The translations under genes were made by a program, and so were the position numbers. The notes beneath the pieces are model-generated. The model made no database searches. It was not told the origin of the DNA and was given only the letters and a program-made list of their open reading frames with translations. A stretch of 64,000 bases of DNA, from the NCBI GenBank assembly GCA_963579025.1, contig CAUZFZ010000018.1, positions 27,520-91,519 of the forward strand, in the 5' to 3' direction. This stretch comes from CAUZFZ01 sp963579025. GTDB taxonomy: Bacteria > Planctomycetota > Planctomycetia > Planctomycetales > Planctomycetaceae. Positions 35,214 through 44,425 of the stretch are shown here, piece by piece. Every line of letters starts with the position of its first letter. The first letter of the stretch is position 1.

Positions 35214-35816
35214 ATGAGTACGCTGGTTCCCTACATCATCGAGGAGTCCGGGCGTGGTGAACGCGCCATGGACATTTACAGTCGGCTGCTCAAGGATCGC
35301 ATCGTGTTCCTGGGCACGAATGTGAATGAGCACTCGGCTAACGTCATTGTCGCTCAGTTGCTGTATCTGCAATTTGAGGACGCGAGCGCCGACGTTCACT
35401 TTTACATCAACTCACCCGGCGGTTCGGTGACAGCCGGCCTGGCGATCTACGACACCATGCAGTACATCACCTGCGACGTTGCGACGTACTGCATCGGGCA
35501 GGCGGCCAGCATGGGTGCATTGCTGCTGACGGCCGGTGCTGACGGCAAACGACACGCACTCCCGAACGCCCGCATCATGATTCACCAGCCGCTGGCCGGC
35601 ATGCAGGGCACAGCCACTGAAATTGACATTCACGCAACTGAAGTGCGCCGAATCAAACAGAAGCTGAATGAAATCCTGTTGAAGCACACTGGCAAGTCGC
35701 TGGAAGAAATCGAGAAGGACACAGACCGCGACAACTTCATGTCGTCAGACGAGGCCGCTGAGTACCGTCTGATTGATAAGGTGTTGGAACGGCTGCAGAT
35801 TGCCGACGACCAGTAG
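35214..35816 (+). CDS. clpP: ATP-dependent Clp protease proteolytic subunit, second copy
   Basis: The start at 35214 gives MSTLVPYIIEESGRGERAMD, the canonical mature-like ClpP N-terminus, and 200 residues, close to the E. coli length. All landmarks are canonical: INSPGGSVTAGLAIYDTMQ, the catalytic Ser in GQAASMGALLLTAG, the catalytic His in RIMIHQPLAG, and the Asp in KDTDRDNFMSSDEA. It is more similar to housekeeping ClpP than the copy upstream. Upstream in-frame ATGs at 35148 and 35196 are possible but add non-conserved sequence. Confidence 0.95.
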   Translation: MSTLVPYIIEESGRGERAMDIYSRLLKDRIVFLGTNVNEHSANVIVAQLLYLQFEDASADVHFYINSPGGSVTAGLAIYDTMQYITCDVATYCIGQAASMGALLLTAGADGKRHALPNARIMIHQPLAGMQGTATEIDIHATEVRRIKQKLNEILLKHTGKSLEEIEKDTDRDNFMSSDEAAEYRLIDKVLERLQIADDQ

Positions 35817-35851
35817 TTCGAGCTACCGCTGAAACCGAAAGGCCGTCAAGG

Positions 35852-36511
35852 ATGATGGCATTGGGTCCGACCCGCGACGTGACTCGGCTAGCCACAGCGC
35901 TTCTGTGCGTTGGTGTGCTGTGCGGCTCGGGTTGCCGTTGGACGGCTTCAAACCGAGTCGGACCTCTCGAAGCGCGGATTCGCGCTCAGGACGACAGAGT
36001 CATTGGGCTGACTCAGTCCCTTGAGGACACGCGGGCAGAATTGAATGCGGCGAATCTCGAAAGCCGTGCACTGCGCCAGTCACTCAACAACCTGACGGCG
36101 CTGCCATCCCCGGAACAGGCCGAGAACTCGTTTCGCGTGACGGGCATCGAGATCGTCTCGCTACTCAGTGGCGGCCTGGATCGTGACGATGAACCCGGCG
36201 ATGAGCTACTAACGTTGCTCGTCTCTCCACAGGACCGCACAGGCGAAACGCTGCGTACCGACGGGACGCTGACGGTCGAGGCATTCGACTTCTCGCAAAC
36301 TGGCGAGCAGCAACGGATTGGTCTGTGGGAATTCGCCGGTCGCGACCTGGCTGACCTGTGGCACAGCGGCGTGATTGGGCGGGGATTCCGTCTAGTGAAA
36401 CCGTGGCAGACAATGCCTTCGTCTGGTGAAGTGACCGTGCATGTGCGGCTGGTGAGCAGCGACGGACGTCAGTTTAATCAGACCGGTCGGCTCACGGTCA
36501 CACCTCAATAA
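35852..36511 (+). CDS. Hypothetical lipoprotein with short coiled coil
   Basis: The 219-residue product has a signal peptide ending in LCGSGC near residues 23-28, a plausible lipobox. A helical heptad region follows at about residues 42-82 (ARIRAQDDRVIGLTQSLEDT), then a beta-rich domain (about 95-219). The 35-bp gap from clpP and the terminator just downstream suggest it is the last gene of the tig-clpP-clpP unit. Family not recognised. Confidence 0.78.
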   Translation: MMALGPTRDVTRLATALLCVGVLCGSGCRWTASNRVGPLEARIRAQDDRVIGLTQSLEDTRAELNAANLESRALRQSLNNLTALPSPEQAENSFRVTGIEIVSLLSGGLDRDDEPGDELLTLLVSPQDRTGETLRTDGTLTVEAFDFSQTGEQQRIGLWEFAGRDLADLWHSGVIGRGFRLVKPWQTMPSSGEVTVHVRLVSSDGRQFNQTGRLTVTPQ

Positions 36512-36559
36512 CGCAGCAGCAATGCGTTGATCGGCCTTAGATTCTTACCCCGAGAAACG

Positions 36560-36580
36560 AGCGCGCCGTGCGCGCTTTTT
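36560..36580 (+). terminator. Intrinsic terminator
   Basis: A perfect 7-bp GC stem AGCGCGC-CGT-GCGCGCT is followed directly by TTTT, 48 bp after the stop of the lipoprotein gene. This is the textbook rho-independent layout and is placed to end the tig-clpP-clpP-lipoprotein transcript. Confidence 0.85.
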
Positions 36581-36634
36581 CGAATTAAGAAACTTAACTT
36601 CTGACGTGCTTTTTAGTTACGGCTACGCCGCGTT

Positions 36635-36886
36635 GGGAATAGTCCCGAATTAGCTTCCCGGAATTGTGGGCCGTAGGCGCTAGCGTTTGACGAGGTTGTG
36701 CACTGGTCCGGAGCTGAGCCGTAGGCGGATTTCTCCGAAATCCGCTGCCCTGGACATGGCAAGACTGAGCGGCGGTCGATGTGCCGGCAGGTTGCGATGT
36801 CGTCTGGTCCCGATTTCGGAGAAATCGGGCTACGGCTTAGAGGTCCCGCGGATTCCAGATCGGAAACTTATTTGAGACCCGTTCCT
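36635..36886. mobile_element. MITE/REPIN-like element, copy 2
   Basis: The core 36716-36838 has the same length (123 bp) as the copy 1 core and differs at only a few positions: GAGCCGTAG, hairpin GCGGATTTC-TCC-GAAATCCGC (36725-36745), CCTGGACATGGCAAGACTGA, and hairpin CCCGATTTC-GGA-GAAATCGGG (36809-36829). The outer ends (GGAATAGTCCCGAATTAG and GAGACCCGTTCC) are more degraded than in copy 1, suggesting an older insertion. No coding capacity. Confidence 0.72.
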
Positions 36887-37176
36887 CATGTAACCACAGG
36901 CAGGTCTGGCCACGCGTTTAGACCGCGCGTGAATCACGGGCCGAGACGAAAACTCTGGCCCACAAATGATCAACCGGCCGCCAGGCCTGGATCACGAGCC
37001 GGCGACTCGCCTGGTGCGACTGACCGCCAACGCCGGATGGTGACGGGACACTCGTTGCCGAGTGCCACGCCCGTTGCACTAAAGTTAGGATCGTTCAATG
37101 GTAATCTCGCCGTGCAGTTAAGTCACAGAGGCCACTTGCGGTAACGTCTTGCACTGACTGTCCTCCGGAGTGCCTC
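36887..37176. other. 290-bp gap before the DCC-family gene
   Basis: No gene or repeat is seen between the MITE-like element and the next start. Together with the element this makes a 660-bp gene-free stretch after the lipoprotein gene. A short palindrome (ACTCGTTGCCGAGT, near 37050) is the only structure noticed. Confidence 0.4.
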
Positions 37177-37596
37177 ATGAATGCGTCCGCCGAATCGCCG
37201 CCGCCCCAGCCGATACTGTTTTTCGACGGCGTGTGCGGGCTGTGCAATTCGTTCGTCGACTTCGCTCTAAGACACGACCGCAGAGGGCGTGTTCTATTCG
37301 CACCACTACAGGGCTCAACGGCGGCAACTCATCTCCACTCAGCCGACACCGCAACGCTGGACACTGTTGTGTTGCTTGAAAATGGCCGGTCTTACAAACG
37401 CTCGTCCGCCATCGCGCGACTGCTGAGACAACTGGGAGGTATCTGGACGGTGCCGGCATGGTTGCTGTGGCTGATTCCGTGGCCGCTGCGTGATCTTTGT
37501 TATCGCATCATCGCAAAGGCACGCTACCGCCTGTTTGGCCGCAAGGAGTCATGCCGCATCCCATCGGCCCAGGAGCGTGCGCGATTCCTGGACTGA
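37177..37596 (+). CDS. Thiol-disulfide oxidoreductase-like DCC family protein (DUF393)
   Basis: The 139-residue product carries PILFFDGVCGLCNSFVDFAL near the N-terminus, the D-G-x-C-x-x-C motif that names the DCC family, and ends with a basic stretch (ARYRLFGRKESCRIPS) that is also typical. It is full length for the family. Redox activity is inferred from the CxxC and is not well established for the family. CGGAG precedes the ATG by 8 bases. Confidence 0.9.
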   Translation: MNASAESPPPQPILFFDGVCGLCNSFVDFALRHDRRGRVLFAPLQGSTAATHLHSADTATLDTVVLLENGRSYKRSSAIARLLRQLGGIWTVPAWLLWLIPWPLRDLCYRIIAKARYRLFGRKESCRIPSAQERARFLD

Positions 37597-37606
37597 ACGC
37601 TGACTT

Positions 37607-37679
37607 GTTTAACGGCAAGCCGCAGGCGACGGTGCTTCGAGACCTGCACACGCAGTTGCCTGCGGCTTACCGTTAAACG
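37607..37679. repeat. Large hairpin, GTTTAACGG family
   Basis: GTTTAACGGCAAGCCGCAGG at 37607 is matched by its near-perfect inverted copy ending at 37679 (right arm reads CCTGCGGCTTACCGTTAAAC). The arms are about 24 bp with two mismatches, and the loop is about 25 bp. It sits right after the DCC gene and could also end transcription, although there is no T-run. Confidence 0.7.
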
Positions 37680-37751
37680 ACCCTCGCTACGCCCGGCCAG
37701 ACCAGGTCGGAATTGCGAGTTGCTCACGTAGAAACTCAGCCGGAGCACGCG

Positions 37752-38873
37752 ATGAAACAACAGCGAGTGGGGATCATCGGCTCAACCGGCCGTGGCAATT
37801 ACGGACACGGACTGGATACCGCGTTCAGCAAAGTCGAATCGGCGAAGATCGTTGCTGTGGCGGATGATGATGCGACTGGCAGAACTCAGGCCGGAAAACG
37901 ACTGAAGGTCGAGCGGCTGTATGCCGACTATCGCGCGATGCTCGATCGCGAACAGCTCGACATTGTCTGCGTCGGTCCACGCTGGATCACGGACCGACAG
38001 GCCATGGTCGAAGCCGCAGCTGGGTCGGGATGTCATGTCTATTGCGAGAAACCGTTCGCCGCGGAACTGCAGGCGGCCGATGCCATGCAGACCGCAGTAC
38101 AGGCGGCCGGTGTGACGCTGCAGATGGCTCATCAATGGCGTGCAATGAGACCGGTTCAACAGGCCATTCGAGATGTTCGGGCCGGCAAGTACGGCCAACT
38201 TCTGCGCGTGCGTGCGCGTCCCAAAGACGATCGCCGGGGAGGCGGTGAAGAGCTGCTCGTTCACGGCACGCATTTGTTCGACATGATGCTGGCCTTTGCC
38301 GGGCCGCCCAGGTGGGTGAGCGCTCATGTCGCCGCGGACGGTCGCGACATCAACCGGCGGGATTGCCGCGAAGGCTCCGAGCCGACCGGCCCCGTTGCTG
38401 GTGACTCGATCTCTGCCACCATCGGCTTTGATAACGGAGTCCGCGGGTACTTCGAATCGACGGCGAATCTGTCGCCCGGTCCGGATCGTCGCTTTACCGA
38501 ACTGTATGGCCTGTTCCTGGAATGTGCGCGCGCCGCATTAATGCTACGACAGCCGGGCGATGTGTTCGTCTATCCCGCTCCACGAGTGCTGCCCGACCTC
38601 GAAGAACTGACGTGGAAGAAGCAGTGGATTGAGGACTGGCACTTCACGCCGGATCACAAACCGCGACCTCTGCGACGCGAGTGGCTGCATCTGGGCAACC
38701 ACGCACTGGCCACGGACCTGATCGACTCGATCGTACAGCAGCGAGAACCGCTTTCGCCCGTTTCTCATGCAGTCTTCATCACAGAAATCGTGCAGGGCGT
38801 TTACGCATCACACCTGGATGACGGCCGACGGCTCAGCATTCCGCTGCAGAATCGTGAGCATCCGCTGGCATAG
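37752..38873 (+). CDS. Gfo/Idh/MocA family NAD(P)-dependent oxidoreductase
   Basis: The start at 37752 gives MKQQRVGIIGSTGRGNYGHG, a Rossmann nucleotide-binding N-terminus with a G-x-x-x-x-G-x-Y-G variant, and 373 residues. The family signature CEKPFA near residue 100 contains the catalytic Lys, and HLFDMMLAF near 178 fits the His of the active site. Members oxidise or reduce sugars and inositols. No Tat signal is present, unlike many planctomycete paralogues, so it should be cytoplasmic. It is convergent with the aldehyde dehydrogenase gene, 52 bp away. Substrate unknown. Confidence 0.9.
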   Translation: MKQQRVGIIGSTGRGNYGHGLDTAFSKVESAKIVAVADDDATGRTQAGKRLKVERLYADYRAMLDREQLDIVCVGPRWITDRQAMVEAAAGSGCHVYCEKPFAAELQAADAMQTAVQAAGVTLQMAHQWRAMRPVQQAIRDVRAGKYGQLLRVRARPKDDRRGGGEELLVHGTHLFDMMLAFAGPPRWVSAHVAADGRDINRRDCREGSEPTGPVAGDSISATIGFDNGVRGYFESTANLSPGPDRRFTELYGLFLECARAALMLRQPGDVFVYPAPRVLPDLEELTWKKQWIEDWHFTPDHKPRPLRREWLHLGNHALATDLIDSIVQQREPLSPVSHAVFITEIVQGVYASHLDDGRRLSIPLQNREHPLA

Positions 38874-38925
38874 AAGCGTCCGTAACTACCGCACTCGTCG
38901 CAGATGTCGTGTGGCGTCATCCAGC

Positions 38926-40503
38926 TCAGCCTACGTTGCCCTGTGTCCACGCGCCGTCAATCATACGCCAGCAATCAGTGTTGGAATTCTCATCCTGCAG
39001 CAGAGCCGGCAGGCGGTGCGGTCGGATGTTGTCGTACGACTGCAGCATCGAGAAGCGGAAGATCGACTGGGGCATGCCGACTGCCGAGAACGTCGGATGA
39101 CCCGTTGCCGGAAACGGTCCGCCGTGATTCATGGCTGCAGAGACGGCAACACCCGTCGGCATCTTGTCATTCAGAAGACGCCCGACTTTCGTACGCAGGG
39201 CTGGAGCCAGAGTGTCGTACAGAGTGTCGTCGCTGCCGGCGGTATTGCTGTAAATGCATCCGGTCAAATTACCTTCGAACGCATCGATGATCGCAGCCGC
39301 CTGGTCAGCGTCCTGAGCAATGACGAACAATGAACCGTTGCCGAAGGCTTCGGCCTGCAGTTGTTCCGGCCGTTCCAGGAATGTGGCACCATCGACTTTG
39401 AGCAGCGTGTTCTGGTGCGAGAAACCAGTGCCGCCGCCGGATTCGCCGCCCGTTACGAGTTCGGCTCCCGATTGCTGCAGTGCCGCCAATCCGGCCGCGA
39501 AGCCTTTTTGCACGCCCTCACTGAGAAATGTTCCAACAGGTGCGTTTGAGAATCCCTGACCAACGGCAGCGATGAACGCGTCTGTTGATTCGCCGGCCAG
39601 CAGCAGGACCAGGCCCGGGTTGGTGCAGAACTGACCGGTACCCATCAGACAGCTTCCGGTGAATTCGGCCGCCAGGTCGTCGAGTCGTTCGGTCAATGCG
39701 CCTGGGAGGACCACGACCGGGTTGATACTCGACAGCTCGAGGTAGATTGGCTTGCCAGCTCTATCGGCGGCCTCTTTCAGCACGAGACCAGCTGAGCGGG
39801 AGCCGGTGTAACCGGTCGCTCCGATAAGCGGATGGCTGACCAGGCGGGCGCCGTCATCGTGGCTCGTGCGATAGATCAGCTGAACGAATCCGGCTGGCAT
39901 CTCGGTCTCACGAGCAGCTTCGTGAGCCGCCTCGGCGAACAGACGGGTTGTGCCCGGGTGCGATGAGTGACCCTTTGCGATGACCGGATTCCCCGCGGCA
40001 ACGGCTGATGCGAAGTCGCTGCCAGCGATGCTGTTGAACGCGAACGGGAAATTGTTCGGGCCGAAAACAACGGACGGACCGATCGGCCCAAACATCGAGC
40101 GGATACCGGTAGCCGTGTCGATTGTCGGGCAGGACCACGAACCGCTGCGAGCCGCGGTAGCCGCCTGCCGGAGCTGGTTCGTTGTACGTGGCAATTCGAC
40201 GGCCTTCAGCCGAGTCGGCGCTGGCAGAGCCGTTTCCTGATTGGCGATGTCGACGAGCGCGTCCGTCCGCGATTCGATCAACTCGGCATATCGGTCCAGA
40301 AAGTTTGCAAAGCGGGAACCGGGCCACCCGCGCGTCGCACGCGACGCATCCGCGGCCGAATTGATCGCGGTTTCGAGTTCACTCCAGGGACTGACCGGAT
40401 AATCGCCATCAATGGGCTCACAGGTCGCCGGGTTAACGGCCGTAAAGGTGCTTGGGCCGGTCGAATCCTGCCACTCGCCATTGATCAAGATGGGCTGTGT
40501 CAT
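38926..40503 (-). CDS. Aldehyde dehydrogenase, alpha-ketoglutaric semialdehyde dehydrogenase type
   Basis: The 525-residue protein belongs to the ALDH superfamily. GPNNFPFAFNSIAGSDFASA and VIAKGHSSHPGTT form the nucleotide-binding region, with the short GHSSHPGTT loop typical of the KGSADH (2,5-dioxovalerate dehydrogenase) branch. TGYTGSRSAG, LELSSINPVVV with the general-base Glu, and MGTGQFCTNPGL with the nucleophilic Cys near residue 290 complete the active site. This branch ends the non-phosphorylating pentose/hexuronate pathways by making 2-oxoglutarate. No pathway partner is adjacent, so the physiological substrate is inferred. It is not obviously connected with ethanolamine-derived acetaldehyde. 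Confidence 0.9.
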   Translation of the reverse strand: MTQPILINGEWQDSTGPSTFTAVNPATCEPIDGDYPVSPWSELETAINSAADASRATRGWPGSRFANFLDRYAELIESRTDALVDIANQETALPAPTRLKAVELPRTTNQLRQAATAARSGSWSCPTIDTATGIRSMFGPIGPSVVFGPNNFPFAFNSIAGSDFASAVAAGNPVIAKGHSSHPGTTRLFAEAAHEAARETEMPAGFVQLIYRTSHDDGARLVSHPLIGATGYTGSRSAGLVLKEAADRAGKPIYLELSSINPVVVLPGALTERLDDLAAEFTGSCLMGTGQFCTNPGLVLLLAGESTDAFIAAVGQGFSNAPVGTFLSEGVQKGFAAGLAALQQSGAELVTGGESGGGTGFSHQNTLLKVDGATFLERPEQLQAEAFGNGSLFVIAQDADQAAAIIDAFEGNLTGCIYSNTAGSDDTLYDTLAPALRTKVGRLLNDKMPTGVAVSAAMNHGGPFPATGHPTFSAVGMPQSIFRFSMLQSYDNIRPHRLPALLQDENSNTDCWRMIDGAWTQGNVG

Positions 40504-40558
40504 GAGGTTTTCTTGTTCCAGGTTGTCGTTTCGACGGTGTTCTAATCTTCCGCGTGAA

Positions 40559-43500
40559 TTACTGCTTCGGCGCTACCGCTCCGATGTATTTCTTCGTCTT
40601 GAGTTTGGGCCCGCCAACGTTGGCGTATGGTGTCCCGTTTTTCGTCGCCAGGAAATCCGCGCTGTTGCGATCAGTCGACGCAAAGCTGAACAAAGGGACG
40701 CGCTGGCGTCGATTGCCCTCGAATGGTTCACGGTGAACCAACTCACGTTCTCCGGATTCGACGCGGGCAGGCTCCTGCCGGTCGGTCCAGTTCTGCTCGA
40801 TGGAGCCATTTTCGCTCAGAAAACGGTCGAACTGCTTGTCATGGTCCTCAGTGGTAAAGCCTTTTTCGATGAGCAGTTCCGGGCCACTGCACTTTGCGAA
40901 CAGGTTGCGACAAAATGCGATCGACGTGCCGGAGAACCCGCCACCGGGCATTGGCATGTCGCTGAAGGCGATGCCCGCCTTGCTGCATTCGTAAAACGTC
41001 ACGTTGCCAATTGTGAGGTCTCGCCAGCTCATCGTACCGCCAGTCAGATGCACTCCGACGTTTGCCTGATCAATGACGTTTTCACGGAGTTCCACGTAGT
41101 TGCACCCGCCGTCGATTACGACGCCGGATTCCTGAGGACCAAACATGCGGCAGTTGCGAACGAACGTCCGCATGGACTCATTGTCGCCTTCGCCGTTGAG
41201 CCTGATTCCAACCGACGCTGCGTCACCCGGTCGCAAATCAACTTTCTCAATAATCAGCTCGTCACCGTTGAGGCCGACAGCTCCCAGGCCGTGAATGCCA
41301 ATCTTGCGGTAACCGCTGATCTGCAGGTCAAGAAATGTCGTCCCCGGGACCATTCCGGCGACTTCGATGGCAACGTCTTTGCCCGACGCGTCGATGTCAA
41401 ATCCTTCCAGTCGGAAGTCTTCCAATGCGACCAGACGCACCACTGGACCGCTGCCTGAGCCTTTCAGTTTCGGTCGCGTCACGCCGTCAGCCACCAGATG
41501 AATGCCCTTGGGATAGTCTTCTTTCGAGTTGTCGATGTTGATGCCGTCGAAGGTTGTGCCGCCAACAACAGTGACGTTGATCTTCTGCCGCCGACTGGCG
41601 CGGTCGTACGAATCTTTGTTCGTCTTGAGGTTGGCAAACAGTTCCTTCAGTGTCTGAAAGTTACCTTCAGGGCCAACTTTGATGACGTATCCAACAGGTT
41701 GTGAGCCGGATCCTGTCGTTGTGGTCCCGGTCCCCGTTCCGTCACCACCAGAAGTGCCGCCCTTCGTAGTTTGAGTACCGCCTCGAGTCGTTTCGGTGCC
41801 GTTTGCGGGGTCGTCACCGCCGCCGGAAGTTGCCATGTAGATTCCGCCACCGACCGCCAGGACGGCAATCACAATGCCGGCGATCATCGGGACGGGAAGA
41901 GGTTTCTTTGCCGCCCGCGCTGGAGTCGTACCGGGTACGGCAGCAGGTTGAGCGAGTGGAGCAGCCGGAACTGCCGGAACTGCCGCCTGATTGGGATCGA
42001 AACCTGGAGCTGGTGCCCCGGGAAATGCCGGAGCGGCGGGGGCATCGGGAAACGCAGGAGCAGCCGGTGCCTGCGGAAATGCGGGAGTGGCTTCCGATCC
42101 AGGGAACTGAGGTGCGGCGTTGGGAGCAACCGGAGCGGCAAAGGCGGGTGCCGCATCAGTCGGGGCGGCGAAGGCTGGCGCAGCAGGTCCTGCCCCGGGG
42201 AAAACCGGCGCAGCCGCGGGCGGAAGACCTGAGTCGTCAACCGGTGTGATGACGGTCGCATCACCGCCACCCGAAGGATGGTCGGCGGGAATGAACGTCT
42301 GCGTTGGTGCCAGCGACGTCGCTGTCGCCTGTCCGTCCGATAGTCCCGGGACAGCCGCGGTCGGTGTTCCGCCCAGCAGACTCGGGAATTCGTCATCATC
42401 CGAAACGGGGTCCGGAATGAGGCCCGGATCGAACTCGTCCGTTGACTGATCGGCAACCGGTGCTGTGATCTCGCCCGGTGTTGACGCGTCGCCTGCATCA
42501 GCCGGCTCCGGGTCTTCTTCATCCGCCAGAATTTCGGCAGTTGGAATGGTCTCGTCCGGAGCAAACGCCGCGACGACGGGAACAGCATCGGCTGTCGGTG
42601 CATTCGGCGACCATCCGCCCGTCGCAACAGCCGGCGCGGCGGGCGCGAAGAGTGGCACGGCTTCTGGCGGTTCTGATTCGACGGCAATTGGCTCGGCAAC
42701 CGGAATCGCCTCAGTCGGAGTCACCGTCTCAACGGAAACAGGCTCAGCGGAGACGGCCGTGGCAACGGGTATCGCTGGTTCGACTTCAGCCGGGACGACG
42801 GCCTCGGCAGAAATCACTGTCGCCACCGGTAGATCCGGTATCTCGGGCGTTCCGATCGGGACTACGGGCTGGGCCACAACTGGAGCGGCATCGGGAACTG
42901 CGACTGGAATCTCCGGTACTGCGTCAGCGACAACCGGTGTGGCCAAAGCAACGGGTGCCGGAGTGACCGGTGCTGCAACTGGCGCCGCAGGAGGTGCAGG
43001 CGCGGCCGCTGCAGGTGTGACGATCGGGGGAGCCGCCGGTACAGCTTGCGGGGCATTGCCGCCAAGCTGTGACAGAAACGCATTGAACCCCGCATCACCA
43101 GATTGCGCAGCGGCCGGAGCCGGAGCGGCGACACTCGCAACTGGAACGACCGGTGTCGCAGGTGGAGCGATCGGTGCCGTGTGAGCGGGAGTGAAATCAG
43201 CAGTCACAGGAACCGCGGCGGGCACGTTCACAGGGACCGCAGCGGGCACGGCCTGGGCGACTGGTGGACTTGCCGCCGGTTCAGCCACCGATGCGCTCGA
43301 ATGACCGGCCGGCGCCCCGGAATCAACCCGGGTATTGCGTGCGTGCCAGTCAGCCCCGGCATACTGCTTCAGCCACTGAAACAGTACATCGGACACTTCC
43401 TTCATTGACTGGTGCCGGTCGCCGACCGGTTTGGCCATCAACTTCTTGATGATCGCCACCAGTGCGCGGCCCGCATCGGTTTGATCCACCTCCGGACGGC

Positions 43501-44425
43501 TTTCACTGATCTCTGGCGGTTCTTTGACCTGATGCCACATCAACCGCTGCGTCAGTGTGCCTTCCCGGAACGGCGGATGTCCGGTCAGGGCGAAGTACAT
43601 CGTGCAGCCCAGCGCATAAATGTCGGCCCGGTGATCGACGCTGTGGCTGTCCAGTGCCTGCTCCGGTGCGAGGTAATCCGCCGTGCCAAGTACCTTCTCA
43701 TCATGTGCTACGGTCAGTGGCGCTCCAGATTCATCGGTGGACTCGTTAAATCGGGCGAGTCCCAGATCGAGTACTTTGACCACGCCTCCCAGATCGACCA
43801 GCAGGTTGCCCGGTTTGACATCGCGATGCACCAGCCCCGATTTGTGAGCACTTTCGAGTCCCAGCGCAGCCTGACGAAAATACTCGGCGGCATTTTCGAT
43901 GCTCACAACACCGTGATCTTTGACAATGTCCTGAATGCTTTGACCTTTGACGTACTCCATGACCAGAAAGTGAATCGCGCGGTCACCGTCCAGCTCATGA
44001 TCGATGTCGTAAGCTCGGACAACATTCGGATGATCCAGCGACGCGACGGCTCGAGCTTCGCGGTGAAACCGCTCCAGGTACGACGAGTCGTTGACTCGCT
44101 TCATGGGCAGCACTTTGATTGCACAGCGACGGCGCATCAGTTGGTGCTCAGCCAGATAAACCGAACTCATCCCGCCCTTGCCGAGCAGCTCCATCAGTTT
44201 GTACTTGCCGAGCGTGAAGCCTTTGTGCTTTCCCTGCAGCAGCTTGTTCGTCTGCCACTGCGTGAGTGGCCCATGCTCCACCAGCCAGGCGGACACGGCG
44301 GCGGAATCGGTCATATCCACCCCGGCCTGCTGCATTTTCTCGATCAGCGGCTGCAGGCGGCTGTGTTCAATCAGCCCGCTCTGCTGGATCAGATTGAAGA
44401 ACGATTCCGCAGTAAGTTTCGGCAT
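40559..44425 (-). CDS. Transmembrane Ser/Thr kinase with Pro/Ala-rich linker and extracytoplasmic beta-helix-like domain
   Basis: This 1288-residue protein starts with a helical segment typical of planctomycete kinases (FFNLIQQSGLIEHSRLQ). The kinase domain (about 75-345) has LGKGGMSSVYLAEH, the Lys in CAIKVLPM, VHRDVKPGNLLVD near residue 205, DLG instead of DFG, and YLAPEQA. Residues about 360-840 are a Pro/Ala/Val-rich low-complexity linker. One membrane helix lies at about 845-867 (MIAGIVIAVLAVGGGIYMA), followed by a Gly/Thr linker. The C-terminal 380 residues contain repeated short beta-turn units with N/D-x-G patterns (NCRMFGPQESGVVIDGG; YVELRENVIDQANVGVHLTG), the pattern of right-handed parallel beta-helix carbohydrate-binding or lyase domains. 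It probably senses an envelope or external polymer. The beta-helix call is by pattern only. Confidence 0.88.
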   Translation of the reverse strand: MPKLTAESFFNLIQQSGLIEHSRLQPLIEKMQQAGVDMTDSAAVSAWLVEHGPLTQWQTNKLLQGKHKGFTLGKYKLMELLGKGGMSSVYLAEHQLMRRRCAIKVLPMKRVNDSSYLERFHREARAVASLDHPNVVRAYDIDHELDGDRAIHFLVMEYVKGQSIQDIVKDHGVVSIENAAEYFRQAALGLESAHKSGLVHRDVKPGNLLVDLGGVVKVLDLGLARFNESTDESGAPLTVAHDEKVLGTADYLAPEQALDSHSVDHRADIYALGCTMYFALTGHPPFREGTLTQRLMWHQVKEPPEISESRPEVDQTDAGRALVAIIKKLMAKPVGDRHQSMKEVSDVLFQWLKQYAGADWHARNTRVDSGAPAGHSSASVAEPAASPPVAQAVPAAVPVNVPAAVPVTADFTPAHTAPIAPPATPVVPVASVAAPAPAAAQSGDAGFNAFLSQLGGNAPQAVPAAPPIVTPAAAAPAPPAAPVAAPVTPAPVALATPVVADAVPEIPVAVPDAAPVVAQPVVPIGTPEIPDLPVATVISAEAVVPAEVEPAIPVATAVSAEPVSVETVTPTEAIPVAEPIAVESEPPEAVPLFAPAAPAVATGGWSPNAPTADAVPVVAAFAPDETIPTAEILADEEDPEPADAGDASTPGEITAPVADQSTDEFDPGLIPDPVSDDDEFPSLLGGTPTAAVPGLSDGQATATSLAPTQTFIPADHPSGGGDATVITPVDDSGLPPAAAPVFPGAGPAAPAFAAPTDAAPAFAAPVAPNAAPQFPGSEATPAFPQAPAAPAFPDAPAAPAFPGAPAPGFDPNQAAVPAVPAAPLAQPAAVPGTTPARAAKKPLPVPMIAGIVIAVLAVGGGIYMATSGGGDDPANGTETTRGGTQTTKGGTSGGDGTGTGTTTTGSGSQPVGYVIKVGPEGNFQTLKELFANLKTNKDSYDRASRRQKINVTVVGGTTFDGINIDNSKEDYPKGIHLVADGVTRPKLKGSGSGPVVRLVALEDFRLEGFDIDASGKDVAIEVAGMVPGTTFLDLQISGYRKIGIHGLGAVGLNGDELIIEKVDLRPGDAASVGIRLNGEGDNESMRTFVRNCRMFGPQESGVVIDGGCNYVELRENVIDQANVGVHLTGGTMSWRDLTIGNVTFYECSKAGIAFSDMPMPGGGFSGTSIAFCRNLFAKCSGPELLIEKGFTTEDHDKQFDRFLSENGSIEQNWTDRQEPARVESGERELVHREPFEGNRRQRVPLFSFASTDRNSADFLATKNGTPYANVGGPKLKTKKYIGAVAPKQ

